64,000 nt of DNA, taken from contig CANMAW010000001.1 of assembly GCA_947495915.1 (NCBI GenBank), forward strand, positions 1,116,001 through 1,180,000, read 5' to 3'. Positions 37,564 through 46,087 of the stretch are shown here, in pieces; within the stretch, counting starts at the first letter, position 1, and each line of letters starts with the position of its first letter. A program made the position numbers and the translations under genes. The notes under the pieces were generated by a model. It ran no database searches, was not told where the DNA came from, and worked only from the letters and a program-made list of their open reading frames with translations. Source of the stretch: Maribacter algarum (ex Lu et al. 2025) (nom. illeg.) (GTDB lineage Bacteria; Bacteroidota; Bacteroidia; Flavobacteriales; Flavobacteriaceae).

Positions 37564-37578
37564 ACAGCAGAGTAACCT

Positions 37579-38154
37579 ATGAGAGTACGAACCAAACGGG
37601 AAGAATTTTTACAAGTCTCATTGCAATTAATTCACGAAAAAGGATTCAAAGCAACCACCATGCGTGATATTGCTGAGCGTATGGACTTTGATGTATCGAA
37701 CAGTTACAATTATATCAAGTCAAAACAAGATATTTTAGAGTTGTTTTTGTTTCGTACTTCTGAAGAATTTCACACCACTATGGATCATATTCTGGACTCT
37801 AGTTATCCGGCTGATGAAAAACTAAAGCAGGTGATCTCCGCCCATATTCAAGTAGCGGCACGTAAACCTCTTGAAGTTGCTTTGATGGTGAATGAATGGC
37901 GTAATTTAAAAGAACCCAAGTACAGCGAATATGTAGCACTTCGCTCGCTTTACGAAAAGAAAATGGCCAAATTACTTCGTGAGGGTGTAAAAAGTGGCGT
38001 TTTTGCCGCTTTGAATGTGAAAATTGCTACCGCAGTGATCTTATCAAGTATTCGTTGGGTGTATGATGCTTATGCTGATACCAAAAGCAACATCAATCCG
38101 ATTGAGTTAGAACGGCAAATCGTCAGTTTGGTATTCGATGGTGTATCTCACTAA
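37579..38154 (+). CDS. TetR family transcriptional regulator
   Basis: The 191-residue protein has an N-terminal TetR helix-turn-helix (FLQVSLQLIHEKGFKATTMRDIAERMDFDVSNSYNYIKSKQDIL split over residues about 10-55) and a C-terminal ligand-binding half resembling TetR_C domains of AcrR/FadR-like regulators. Divergent from hmgA with a 141-bp shared promoter region holding a CACTAC/GTAGTG palindrome, so it probably controls the aromatic catabolic operon. Confidence 0.9.
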   Translation: MRVRTKREEFLQVSLQLIHEKGFKATTMRDIAERMDFDVSNSYNYIKSKQDILELFLFRTSEEFHTTMDHILDSSYPADEKLKQVISAHIQVAARKPLEVALMVNEWRNLKEPKYSEYVALRSLYEKKMAKLLREGVKSGVFAALNVKIATAVILSSIRWVYDAYADTKSNINPIELERQIVSLVFDGVSH

Positions 38155-38194
38155 GGGTCTTAATACTTAGCCTCTGAAGTTTTAATGGTATAAA

Positions 38195-38224
38195 AAAGAG
38201 CATTTGCGTAAACAAATACTCTTT
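38195..38224. terminator. bidirectional terminator-like hairpin
   Basis: AAAGAGCATTTG pairs with CAAATACTCTTT (one C-A mismatch) around CGTAAA, between the convergent tetR and NAD(P)-binding protein genes. A-rich on one side, T-rich on the other. Confidence 0.5.
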
Positions 38225-38241
38225 GTTGAGATATGTAGTGT

Positions 38242-38874
38242 TTATGAAGCGATGCTACTGATGGCTTCACCAATCAATTGATCTCCTGTAATAATTTCAA
38301 AACGTTGCCCAACAGCGGCATCATCATGCAAACTTCGGGTTAAAACCTGCGCTACATCATCACGACTAATCGACCCGCTATGTTGTAATGACTTGGCAAT
38401 TTCAATGGTGCCCACACCTTTATCATTCGTCAAAGTACCTGGCCTCACAATAGCGTAGGGTACGCTGCTCGCTTTTAAATGCTCATCGGCTTCGTGTTTG
38501 GCTTTTAGGTAGGCTACCAATTGGTCAGCTTCTTCGGGGTTTTCTGCCCCCATAGAACTTAACATGACCAATTTTTTAATGCCTTCTTTTTGTGCCGCAT
38601 CAATCATTTTAATGGCACCATCACGGTCAATGGCTTCTACTTTTTTTCCACCAGAACCTGCCGCAAAAACGACCTTATCAATACCCGAAACGGTATGCGA
38701 TACGTCTTGTTCTAAATCGCCTAAAACGGTTGTAATTTGTTGGGCTTTAAAAGCGGCTTCTTGACTTTCTTTACGAACCATAGCGATGGGTTCAAAATAT
38801 TGAGATGCTTTTAAAAGGTTAACGACTTTATTTCCGGTGGTACCTGTGGCACCTACGACTAATACTTTTTCCAT
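38242..38874 (-). CDS. atypical SDR / NAD(P)H-binding protein
   Basis: The 210-residue protein starts with a glycine-rich dinucleotide motif (VLVVGATGTTGNKVVNLL) and continues as an atypical short-chain dehydrogenase of the NAD(P)-binding_10/NmrA group (KVVFAAGSGGKK, LVMLSSMGAENPEE, YAIVRPGTLTNDKG). The classical YxxxK pair is not clear, so it may be a redox sensor or a quinone-type reductase. Monocistronic. Confidence 0.85.
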   Translation of the reverse strand: MEKVLVVGATGTTGNKVVNLLKASQYFEPIAMVRKESQEAAFKAQQITTVLGDLEQDVSHTVSGIDKVVFAAGSGGKKVEAIDRDGAIKMIDAAQKEGIKKLVMLSSMGAENPEEADQLVAYLKAKHEADEHLKASSVPYAIVRPGTLTNDKGVGTIEIAKSLQHSGSISRDDVAQVLTRSLHDDAAVGQRFEIITGDQLIGEAISSIAS

Positions 38875-38993
38875 ATATCTATAATTTTATAATTGCTTCA
38901 AAGGCTATAGGTGATCTATAACCGTTGCAGCAAAGTTCTAGATATGCGCCATGGTTTTGGTGCGGTATTGCTATAAATGCTGATGCAAATGCC

Positions 38994-39218
38994 TTAGGCG
39001 GCATCTTTTTTAAGAAATAGGTAGTACCCATTCACTAATAAAATGGCCAAGTTGGTAATTACAATCGGAATACTCGGCAACAACAACCCATACACCACAA
39101 AAAAGGCACAACCAATTGAATTAACGATACGTAGTTTGCGAATGTCTTTATTGAAAAAAGCAATTAAAACAAAAAAGCTGGCAGCATAGCCAATAAGTTC
39201 GGTGGGGATAAATTCCAT
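38994..39218 (-). CDS. small YgjV-like membrane protein
   Basis: About 74 residues when started at 39218 (MEFIPTELIGYAASFFVLIAFF); a further in-frame ATG lies 36 bp upstream. Three hydrophobic helices are seen (ELIGYAASFFVLIAFF, IVNSIGCAFFVVYGLLL, IVITNLAILLVNGYYLFL) separated by the basic loop NKDIRKLR. This is the pattern of half-size YgjV/CBU_0592 family proteins. Function unknown. Confidence 0.75.
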   Translation of the reverse strand: MEFIPTELIGYAASFFVLIAFFNKDIRKLRIVNSIGCAFFVVYGLLLPSIPIVITNLAILLVNGYYLFLKKDAA

Positions 39219-39430
39219 AGTTGCGAAAGTACGGGAAGTGAGGGGATTTGGCAATGGGGGGAATTAAGTATTTGGGGTTCGGTATGTAATTAGGCATTTT
39301 AATACAAAATTTTGTTTCAGCCCCTTGTTTTATTCGAATTCTTCGGATTACTACTGACCTTTACTTTTTAACTTTAGGATATTCACTAAAAATATTATTT
39401 GGATAAACATTAATGTGAATTTATAGTTTT

Positions 39431-41650
39431 CTATAGATTTAATTCTGTTATAAATTCACCAATTATTTTTAAATCTGTCAATTCTTCATCTTTTAATTCT
39501 ATGGGGTAAAATGAAGAGTCAAAAGATAGAGGTTTTAGAACAATTGATTTATGTGACCAACTATTTTCAGATATATTTTTTTCACTATGATATTCCTTGA
39601 TAGTATAACCTGCACCAAAATCAGAATCTTGAATATTGTAATGTTGTGCTAAAACAATTTTTCCTTCTCGTGTGCCTCCAGAATATTTTTTAAAAAGACA
39701 CCAAGAGCCATTTTCTATTTTTTTATTCATTGATTCACCAATAATTTGACATACAAAATAATCTTCTCTTGCAGATATGTTAATTGGTAATTCTACCCAT
39801 TCATAATTCTCATATTCAGATTGAATTTGTAAATCACTAAAGTCACCAGCTGCAGCATAGATGTTAAATATTGGAACTGCATTTACATAAGGTTTAACAT
39901 CTGTAAATGGTAATAATCTTAGTCTGCTTTCAGATTTATAAGTCGAAATATGTTCTTTAAAATATTCACGTAAATCTTTGTCACAAGCATAAATGTAAAC
40001 ACCTTTAATGCCTCTAAACATTATTGTTTTGTAAATATTTATTATGTAATCTTTTAATTCTTCGATATTCTTTAAACCTCTTTTTCCATTTTTATCAAAA
40101 TACTTTGATTTATCAATTTCAATTTGTTGGGTTACTTTATTAAACGAGATTTCTTCTCCGAAAATAACTCCTGTATAGTTCAGGTCATATCCCTGTGTTG
40201 TATGTATACACCCAACTTGGTTGAAAGAGTCTTCTGAATTTATCCAGTCTTTATCTGTTTTATTCCATTGTAATTCAACACCATCAATTGCTATATCAAC
40301 TGCATTAAGGTCTGGGTTTGGCTTTTTCTTTGGGTCTGATAGCCAAGGCCAAGAATAACCGGCAATTAGTCTACATAATCCATATTTTTCTTCTTGGATA
40401 GATAATTGTTCATACATATCTTTCATAGAGTCAAAGACAACAACATCATAATTATCAGGACTATAAAAATTCTTGTTCTCACGTTTAACATTTAACAAGT
40501 CATCTACGAATGTGATATAGTCATTTCCTCCATTAGAACGCATTTGTGATTTAAGTTCTATTTCTATTGTGTCGGGTTCGCTTAATAATTTATCAAAATG
40601 AGATGAAGGAATATCCGAAGGTTTAACAGATTGTGCTGAATCGTAAAAAAATATCTGATTCTTACTATTTGCAATTATCCAATCTAACTCAGTTCCCGTA
40701 TCGTCAATTCCAAGTTTTCTGTTGTTCTTTTTAAAAACCCCCATCCATCCAATATTTTTATATTGTCTTAATCGATGAGCTTCATCAACAATTAGTAAAT
40801 CATATCCTTTCTTGAAAGTGTCTGATGGACTAATTATCATTGATGATTTTAATTCTGGTATTTTTCTAAATACATTTTGTAAAGTCTTTCGTAAAGAACT
40901 CATTGCGACAACAAATCCGATTTCTGCTTTTGGGTATTTTATTTTATATGCTCGTATTAGGTTAATTTCTTGAATTTCATTATCATTAAAATCATCCATA
41001 TTAGTGTCAGAAACATCAGAACCAAGTAACTTAATTAAATATGTGGCAAGAATTGTTTTTCCTGTACCTGCACTACCTTTAATAAAGATTTTGCTGGATT
41101 TCTTTTCAGTTAGAGCTTCAATAATTTCTAAAACGGAATTGTATTGGTCTTCGTTAAGTGATTTATATGGAGAGTATTTGAATAGTTCAGAATTTTCTAT
41201 TTCTTCTAGAGATTTACTGACAATCTTTTTTTCAATCAGTTTTCCCCAAATATCTATAAATAGGTTTTTATATAAGTCTTGCTGGTAATAATTATGGTTG
41301 ATTAATCCGTGATTTCCGTTTTGTAATTCATAAGTACCTTCCGAAGAAAGGTATTGGATTAATTTTGACTCGATATCAAGGGTGGCAGATTTGTTGAATT
41401 TATCTGAACCAATAATCGATATTTTATTGAATGCATTACTTTTTTTAGGGTTTGCTAAATGATTTTTAATACGATTCGAAAAATTCGTTGATTCACCAAC
41501 ATAAGCAATACGTTTACCTTCGTTTTGTATAAAGTAAACTAAAGGCCATTGATTTTTCACCCAAGGATTTTCATTTATTTTTTCTAATGATTTTTTATTA
41601 AAATCATATTTTTCAGAGACTTCTACTGATAATTCATAGGATGAATTCAT
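39431..41650 (-). CDS. GIY-YIG nuclease / DUF2075 SF1 helicase / S24 peptidase fusion
   Basis: 739 residues, three domains. (1) GIY-YIG nuclease, about 36-100: LVYFI, AYVGESTNFSNRIKNHL, with a Glu in DIESKLIQYL as metal ligand. (2) DUF2075 superfamily 1 helicase, about 160-575: Walker A GSAGTGKT (192-199), Walker B DLLIVDEAHR (284-293), FFYDSAQ (335-340), QMRSNG (369-374), HTTQGYDLNY (483-492) and a degenerate arginine-finger motif FRGIKGVYIYACD. (3) S24/LexA-like peptidase, about 590-720: A601-G602 in IYAAAGDFSD resembles a LexA self-cleavage bond, Ser640 lies in IGESMNKKI and Lys685 in YTIKEY. Its start overlaps the MazG stop by 4 bp, so it is translationally coupled. AT-rich, with a relic HsdR nearby. 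I infer a mobile-element defence protein that may be released by self-cleavage. Confidence 0.88.
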   Translation of the reverse strand: MNSSYELSVEVSEKYDFNKKSLEKINENPWVKNQWPLVYFIQNEGKRIAYVGESTNFSNRIKNHLANPKKSNAFNKISIIGSDKFNKSATLDIESKLIQYLSSEGTYELQNGNHGLINHNYYQQDLYKNLFIDIWGKLIEKKIVSKSLEEIENSELFKYSPYKSLNEDQYNSVLEIIEALTEKKSSKIFIKGSAGTGKTILATYLIKLLGSDVSDTNMDDFNDNEIQEINLIRAYKIKYPKAEIGFVVAMSSLRKTLQNVFRKIPELKSSMIISPSDTFKKGYDLLIVDEAHRLRQYKNIGWMGVFKKNNRKLGIDDTGTELDWIIANSKNQIFFYDSAQSVKPSDIPSSHFDKLLSEPDTIEIELKSQMRSNGGNDYITFVDDLLNVKRENKNFYSPDNYDVVVFDSMKDMYEQLSIQEEKYGLCRLIAGYSWPWLSDPKKKPNPDLNAVDIAIDGVELQWNKTDKDWINSEDSFNQVGCIHTTQGYDLNYTGVIFGEEISFNKVTQQIEIDKSKYFDKNGKRGLKNIEELKDYIINIYKTIMFRGIKGVYIYACDKDLREYFKEHISTYKSESRLRLLPFTDVKPYVNAVPIFNIYAAAGDFSDLQIQSEYENYEWVELPINISAREDYFVCQIIGESMNKKIENGSWCLFKKYSGGTREGKIVLAQHYNIQDSDFGAGYTIKEYHSEKNISENSWSHKSIVLKPLSFDSSFYPIELKDEELTDLKIIGEFITELNL

Positions 41651-41976
41651 AAGTCATGATACTTTTTAGCTGTTCCTTTTGCTTTATAAATTGGGTATTT
41701 TTCTCCGTTACTTTTTATTTTATCAAGAACTATTTGTTTTACATCAAAGTCATATTTGTCTGCAAGTAAAAAGGCATAGGCAAAAACGTCAGCTAATTCT
41801 TCTTTTACTTTTTCAATTTTTGCGTCTTCAGATTTTTTCCACAAGAATTCTTCAAGTAATTCACTTGATTCGATATTTATTGCTAAAGCCAAGTCTTTTG
41901 GATTATGGAATTGTTCCCAATCACGTTCATTTCTAAACTCAATTAACTTATCGGTTATTATCTTTATGTCACTCAT
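41647..41976 (-). CDS. MazG-like nucleotide pyrophosphohydrolase
   Basis: All-alpha NTP pyrophosphatase of 109 residues. The metal-binding pattern ExxE...ExxD is complete: Glu39-Glu42/Glu43 in SSELLEEF and Glu60-Asp63 in KEELADVF. EQFHNPKDLALAINIE is the usual N-terminal helix of the short MazG-like (RS21-C6/dCTPase) group. The family hydrolyses (d)NTPs or alarmones. The stop codon overlaps the start of the nuclease-helicase fusion (ATGA), so the two are one operon. In defence contexts such enzymes deplete nucleotides or clear signals; that role is inferred here. Confidence 0.92.
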   Translation of the reverse strand: MSDIKIITDKLIEFRNERDWEQFHNPKDLALAINIESSELLEEFLWKKSEDAKIEKVKEELADVFAYAFLLADKYDFDVKQIVLDKIKSNGEKYPIYKAKGTAKKYHDL

Positions 41977-42513
41977 AATATTTAATTAATTCGAAGGTTT
42001 TTTTGGTAATGAAATACAATGATTTTACCATAATTATTTCGGAAAGGAAATCCAGCGAATCTCCAGTACAATGCGTTACAAAAACTTTTGGCTTTGTTTT
42101 ATTATTTTTCAAGGCAAAATCCCTAAGATGTAGTTAAATCATAAATATACACAGACCTTGCCGGAAAAGCTGTAAGTCAGTAATAATTATAGGAGTTTTT
42201 AATAGCTGTAGTTATCATGTCATGGATTTTGTTTTTCGGTGTTTCGCTTCCTAATTATAAAGTTAGGAGTCGAATTACGGAAACTAGTTTAAAAGTCCAT
42301 TTATAAAACAAATACTCAAAGGTATGGCCTATTTCCACAAAGTCATGAGTAAGCAATAACCCATCGAGTGGTCGAAAAAGTAGGGAAGCTTGCTTCTTCG
42401 GTTTGATTTAGATTGCTTACCAAAGGAATAGTTTTATCCTTTGTTACGCTTGGAGTCGTCATTTTTTAGGTTTTTGAACCAGAGAAAATTAAAGTGATTT
42501 CAACCGGTGTTAC
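41977..42513. other. gene-free gap upstream of the mazG operon
   Basis: 537 bp without a supportable gene. A 39-codon minus-strand frame at 42343-42462 has no recognisable similarity. TCCTAA (42249) mirrors TTAGGA (42263) around 8 nt. The segment is likely decayed sequence between the MazG operon promoter and the HsdR stub. Confidence 0.5.
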
Positions 42514-42732
42514 TTAATTATTTTGTAGAAATATAAGTTTGCTTATTTGTCTGTTGTCATAGGGTTCTTCTAACTGTTCAAAATCAATTAAAATGCTAGA
42601 CAATTTTTCCGACAATATACACAACTTTGATAGCGTGGTACTTGGGTCTGAAAGGCAATTACGTTCGGCTAGTATGGCCAATTGATAAAGCACAGAGTAA
42701 TTATCTTTTAAAAAACTAAAATTGGTCTTCAT
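42514..42732 (-). pseudogene. hsdR: N-terminal stub of a type I restriction HsdR (DUF4145)
   Basis: A 72-residue frame starting MKTNFSFLKDNYSVLYQLAIL and continuing LAERNCLSDPSTTLSKLCILSEKL. This closely resembles the first residues of type I restriction R subunits with an N-terminal DUF4145 domain, where SNFxFL, AERxLxxDPxTxLxKLRxxxE and EEPYDNxQ are typical. Real HsdR proteins are around 1000 residues; here the frame stops after 72, and no helicase, hsdM or hsdS sequence follows. It is a remnant rather than a gene. It may alternatively be expressed as a small DUF4145 protein. Confidence 0.7.
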
Positions 42733-42850
42733 AGGGAATTATGAAATTGTTTTAATAGCAATTTAATTTTAGTATTACTTTTTTTAACCGAGTAGTATGA
42801 AAATAGCTTTAAAGAAGCCGATAGTGAACTTAATGCTTCGTAATTGTTTA

Positions 42851-43420
42851 TTAATTTGTTGATACCCAAAAGGACCACTCGTAGCCATTGTTTGATTCAA
42901 ATGACTGGTAGCCAGATGCGGGTATTACGCCAGGAGCAGAAGCGATATAATATTTTTTACCAGGGGTAATAGCTAGTTTTTTTGTAGTTCTCGGGCTAAG
43001 AACAAATGTTTCAGAATCAACAATTAGCTTTATAGTATAACTTGATTTGTTTTCTACGTTTACCTCTGAATTGTAATCTGAAGAATACCCTGTACTTTGA
43101 AACATACCCGATTCGTTGACTTCTATAGCTTCAACATACATAACATAGGTTTTGTAAACCCATCCGATTTCATTTGACATGATATCGATGGCTTTATAAT
43201 ATCCACCGACAGTTTCACTAGAATATACATATAAGGTGGTGCCTTTAGCCAATGTTGCTATTTTTGAATACGAAGAAGAAGGACCTGTTCTAAAATTAAC
43301 TGCTGCCGACGTCTGTCCTAAAAATGGATTGAAGCCAACACTTTGTTCAGTAGAATTCAAATTTTGGGATAAACTGAAATTGGTAATCAGTACGAACGCA
43401 AGTAATAAAATATTTTTCAC
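42851..43420 (-). CDS. exported SH3-domain protein
   Basis: Exported protein of 189 residues (signal peptide MKNILLLAFVLITNFSLSQ). A bacterial SH3 (SH3_3) domain covers about residues 37-98 (VNFRTGPSSSYSKIATLAKGTTLYVY, NEIGWVYKTYV). The rest is a beta-rich domain with SSYTIKLIVDSETFVLSPRTTKKL and a C-terminal aromatic strand, EWSFWVSTN. Such domains bind peptidoglycan stems or protein ligands. It is the last gene of the terB-type operon, 37 bp behind the VWA-like lipoprotein. Confidence 0.83.
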   Translation of the reverse strand: MKNILLLAFVLITNFSLSQNLNSTEQSVGFNPFLGQTSAAVNFRTGPSSSYSKIATLAKGTTLYVYSSETVGGYYKAIDIMSNEIGWVYKTYVMYVEAIEVNESGMFQSTGYSSDYNSEVNVENKSSYTIKLIVDSETFVLSPRTTKKLAITPGKKYYIASAPGVIPASGYQSFESNNGYEWSFWVSTN

Positions 43421-43457
43421 GGGTAAATATTGTTATGTTTTATAATTAGTTTATAAA

Positions 43458-44390
43458 TCAAGGATTGATAAAATCTTCGATAACTTTTTCAACACTAGAG
43501 GCCAAATCTGCATTTTGAATCTTAAATTTTTGAATACCCATTTCGTGAAACCAATTTGTCCAGTATGCTCGCATGACATCGATAGAATAAGGGTTTTTTG
43601 GGTTTAAACTTTCAATGCCTATGACTAAAACCTCTAAATCAGCTAAATTTTCATTTGCTTTTATAAAACCATATTGATTATCAATAAGTGTTGTTTTCCA
43701 ATTTGAATTTGATAATGGTAGTCGATTTAAAGATTTTGGCGTTAGATAAGAGCTTAGTTTACCTTCATTCATCTGACTATTTTCATGGTACATATAACCA
43801 TCAGTTAGAATTACCAATATATTTCTATGACAATCGCTAATGGTGTAATCTTTTACATTGTCTTTGAAAAATCGCCAAATATCAGAACCTGGAAAATCTT
43901 TGGGTTTTTTAGAGTCTGCTTTTGCTAAATCATATAAAGTACTGGGTTGACTTGCATATAACTTTTCCGTTAACGCGATATCGGCTTTCGGACTTTCTTT
44001 TGTAAACTCAATATGTAATTTTTCAGCAATAGTATTGATGGTGTCATTGGCCGGTTCTGGGTTGAAATACAATTGCATTTTATCTTGCAATAAGATTAGC
44101 TTCTTAGTTTTGATATGAGATAAAAAAGCTCGTGAAATGCTTTGGAGATTTTCTAAATCTTTTTGAATCGTTTTCGGTCGAGTTATTCTATCAGATAAAT
44201 CAAGAAATATACTGACATTTAAATTGTTCTTTTTGTTCTCTAAAATATAGCTAGGGCAATCGCCCTTAGATTGTTTTTTTAAAGCCTTGGAAACTTCCTT
44301 CTCAAGAGCAGCATCGGCCTTCTTGGAATTACACGAACTGAGCCCTATAGTTAATATGGTGATTATAAATAATTGAAATAAATTTTTCAT
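43458..44390 (-). CDS. VWA-like lipoprotein
   Basis: Lipoprotein of 310 residues (lipobox in ILTIGLSSC). It has the beginning and middle of a von Willebrand factor A-like fold: VSIFLDLSDRITRP carries a DxS half of a MIDAS motif (DLSDR in place of DxSxS) and NILVILTDGYMYHE carries the TDG element. Metal binding may be altered. It begins 2 bp after the stop of the coiled-coil membrane protein, so coupled expression is expected. It probably acts as an extracytoplasmic adaptor. Family not recognised beyond VWA-like. Confidence 0.7.
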   Translation of the reverse strand: MKNLFQLFIITILTIGLSSCNSKKADAALEKEVSKALKKQSKGDCPSYILENKKNNLNVSIFLDLSDRITRPKTIQKDLENLQSISRAFLSHIKTKKLILLQDKMQLYFNPEPANDTINTIAEKLHIEFTKESPKADIALTEKLYASQPSTLYDLAKADSKKPKDFPGSDIWRFFKDNVKDYTISDCHRNILVILTDGYMYHENSQMNEGKLSSYLTPKSLNRLPLSNSNWKTTLIDNQYGFIKANENLADLEVLVIGIESLNPKNPYSIDVMRAYWTNWFHEMGIQKFKIQNADLASSVEKVIEDFINP

Positions 44391-44392
44391 TT

Positions 44393-45658
44393 TTATAATG
44401 TTTTGGTGTACACTTTGTTTTGGTAGTCATCAGTATCTAAATCAAGTTTTGTGATATGTTTATCATATACCTGTCTACATTCATTGAGATAATTTTTTGT
44501 TTGCTCGAGACCTAAGACAATTTCTGAAGTAATTACCTCTTGCCAACCTTGTAGGTATTCAGAAGAAAGTGCCTTGTAATTACGAATAGGCAGTATGAAG
44601 CCTTCGATAATATTTTCAAGTTCTGTACAACGATGTCTATAATCTCGAATATCATTTTCTATTTCGAGAATTGATTCTTTATGAAGGTGAGTAAGTTGAA
44701 TTTGATTGTTGATATCGCTTTTTAAGGAAAAGACATAATTTTCGATTTTATCTCTATCTGCATGCTCTTTCATGACAATGTCAAAAACTAAACCCCAGAT
44801 AATATAAGAGACGAAACCTGCAAAAATGATTACCCAAAAACTGGGACTAGAAAATGCTACCGAAATTGAAAATTCAGGATCTTCAAAGGTTTTATTTAGG
44901 TTATAAAGTTTCTCATCAATTAGGTAGGCTAATAGTGCATCAAAAATAAAGGTGGTAATGAAAAGCAGGATCACTTTGAATATGTTTCCTATGCTCTTTT
45001 TGTGTGTAAAAATGTGTATTAAATAGCCGAGTCCGAAAAAAACAAAAGGAATAAAAATTATGAATCCTAATTCTAAAGGTCCTGCATCATAAGCTTCTTG
45101 CAAAGCTTGAGGGTAGAACATTCCACCGAACAATTCAGTCGATGGGTCAAATGTTCTGAAAAATGCTGAAAATGATGTAGAAATATAAAAGATGAATATA
45201 TAGACTGTAAGGAAGCAAAGTAAGAATAAACCAATCCAAAATTTTGAAGTAGACCTTCTTTCAACAGAAATTCCGAAATCTTGGGGGTTTCTCCTAACAT
45301 TGACAATGTCACTTTTGAGTTTGCTAATTTTAGAATCCGTTTCTAATAGCCTTTCCTTTTCCCTTTTAAGTTCTTCATCTTTGTTTAGCATTAAGGTTTT
45401 TATTCCTTTCAATTCTGTTACGTAAGGTTGTTTAAGTTTAATCTGTTCAGCATCTTCACGTTTGCATTTGTTTTCAAATTTGTGATAGATTGCATCTAAA
45501 CTTGCTTGTAAGTTTTCAGATCTTCCTTGGCAGGTTTTTGAAGATGCAACGCCATCTTCGTAATATGTTTTACGTTCCTCTTCGAATGAAGTTATATGCT
45601 CTTGAACATCTTCTTTTTTGTTAGATTTTATTTTGGCAATACTTTTTAAAAGTCCCAT
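44393..45658 (-). CDS. coiled-coil multi-pass membrane protein
   Basis: No named family is recognised in this 421-residue protein. The N-terminal 130 residues are a long coiled coil (HKFENKCKREDAEQIKL, NKDEELKREKERLLETDSKI). Four hydrophobic helices follow at about residues 141-163, 196-219, 228-250 and 274-296 (FWIGLFLLCFLTVYIFIF, LGFIIFIPFVFFGLGYLI, VILLFITTFIFDALLAYL, FWVIIFAGFVSYIIWGLV). The C-terminal 110 residues are a second coiled coil. The layout suggests a membrane scaffold exposing coiled coils to the cytoplasm. It sits 5 bp after the TerB-like gene. Confidence 0.75.
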   Translation of the reverse strand: MGLLKSIAKIKSNKKEDVQEHITSFEEERKTYYEDGVASSKTCQGRSENLQASLDAIYHKFENKCKREDAEQIKLKQPYVTELKGIKTLMLNKDEELKREKERLLETDSKISKLKSDIVNVRRNPQDFGISVERRSTSKFWIGLFLLCFLTVYIFIFYISTSFSAFFRTFDPSTELFGGMFYPQALQEAYDAGPLELGFIIFIPFVFFGLGYLIHIFTHKKSIGNIFKVILLFITTFIFDALLAYLIDEKLYNLNKTFEDPEFSISVAFSSPSFWVIIFAGFVSYIIWGLVFDIVMKEHADRDKIENYVFSLKSDINNQIQLTHLHKESILEIENDIRDYRHRCTELENIIEGFILPIRNYKALSSEYLQGWQEVITSEIVLGLEQTKNYLNECRQVYDKHITKLDLDTDDYQNKVYTKTL

Positions 45659-45663
45659 TTTGT

Positions 45664-46065
45664 TTAATTAAGTTCTTGTAATATGTCTTCTTTACTTTTA
45701 CCAAGCTTAGCGCTTTCAATTAGGTAATCTGTCAGTGGAATTATTTTCTCTTCTATAAATTCAAATTTTTTACAATACTTTTTTAAGGTGGTATACTCAT
45801 CATCAGTTACAATGCCATCGGCCCAAATCATTAGTGCAAAATCATATAGGTATTCAATTCTTTTCTCTAAACTTTCAGGTATAGTTATTGGACCAGAATG
45901 AGATATTAAAATCTCATCCAACTGTTTTTCTGAAATATTTCTTTCGTTGGCGAATTGATAAAGTAGTTTCATTTCTAAAGGACTGAATTCTTCGTCTGCC
46001 AAAGCGATTTGATACAGCCTCAAAAAGTGACTTTTAATTTCTTCGGAGATAATGTTTTCTTCCAT
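45664..46065 (-). CDS. TerB-like tellurite-resistance-domain protein
   Basis: The start at 46065 (MEENIISEEIKSHFLRLYQIAL) is favoured over a 26-residue extension overlapping the upstream gene. The 133-residue protein is a helical TerB-like domain with the two acidic helix-loop motifs of the family, ALADEEFSPLEMKLL and MIWADGIVTDDEYTTL, which can hold a metal. TerB-type domains are common in stress and phage-response operons next to VWA and membrane proteins. It heads the part of the operon containing the coiled-coil, VWA-like and SH3 genes. Confidence 0.8.
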   Translation of the reverse strand: MEENIISEEIKSHFLRLYQIALADEEFSPLEMKLLYQFANERNISEKQLDEILISHSGPITIPESLEKRIEYLYDFALMIWADGIVTDDEYTTLKKYCKKFEFIEEKIIPLTDYLIESAKLGKSKEDILQELN

Positions 46066-46087
46066 ATTATTAGTGTTTGTTAAATGA

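Noticed and set aside
42343-42462. 39-residue minus-strand frame in the gap upstream of the MazG operon
   Set aside because: It starts with ATG but has no similarity I recognise, no signal peptide and low complexity; too weak to call.
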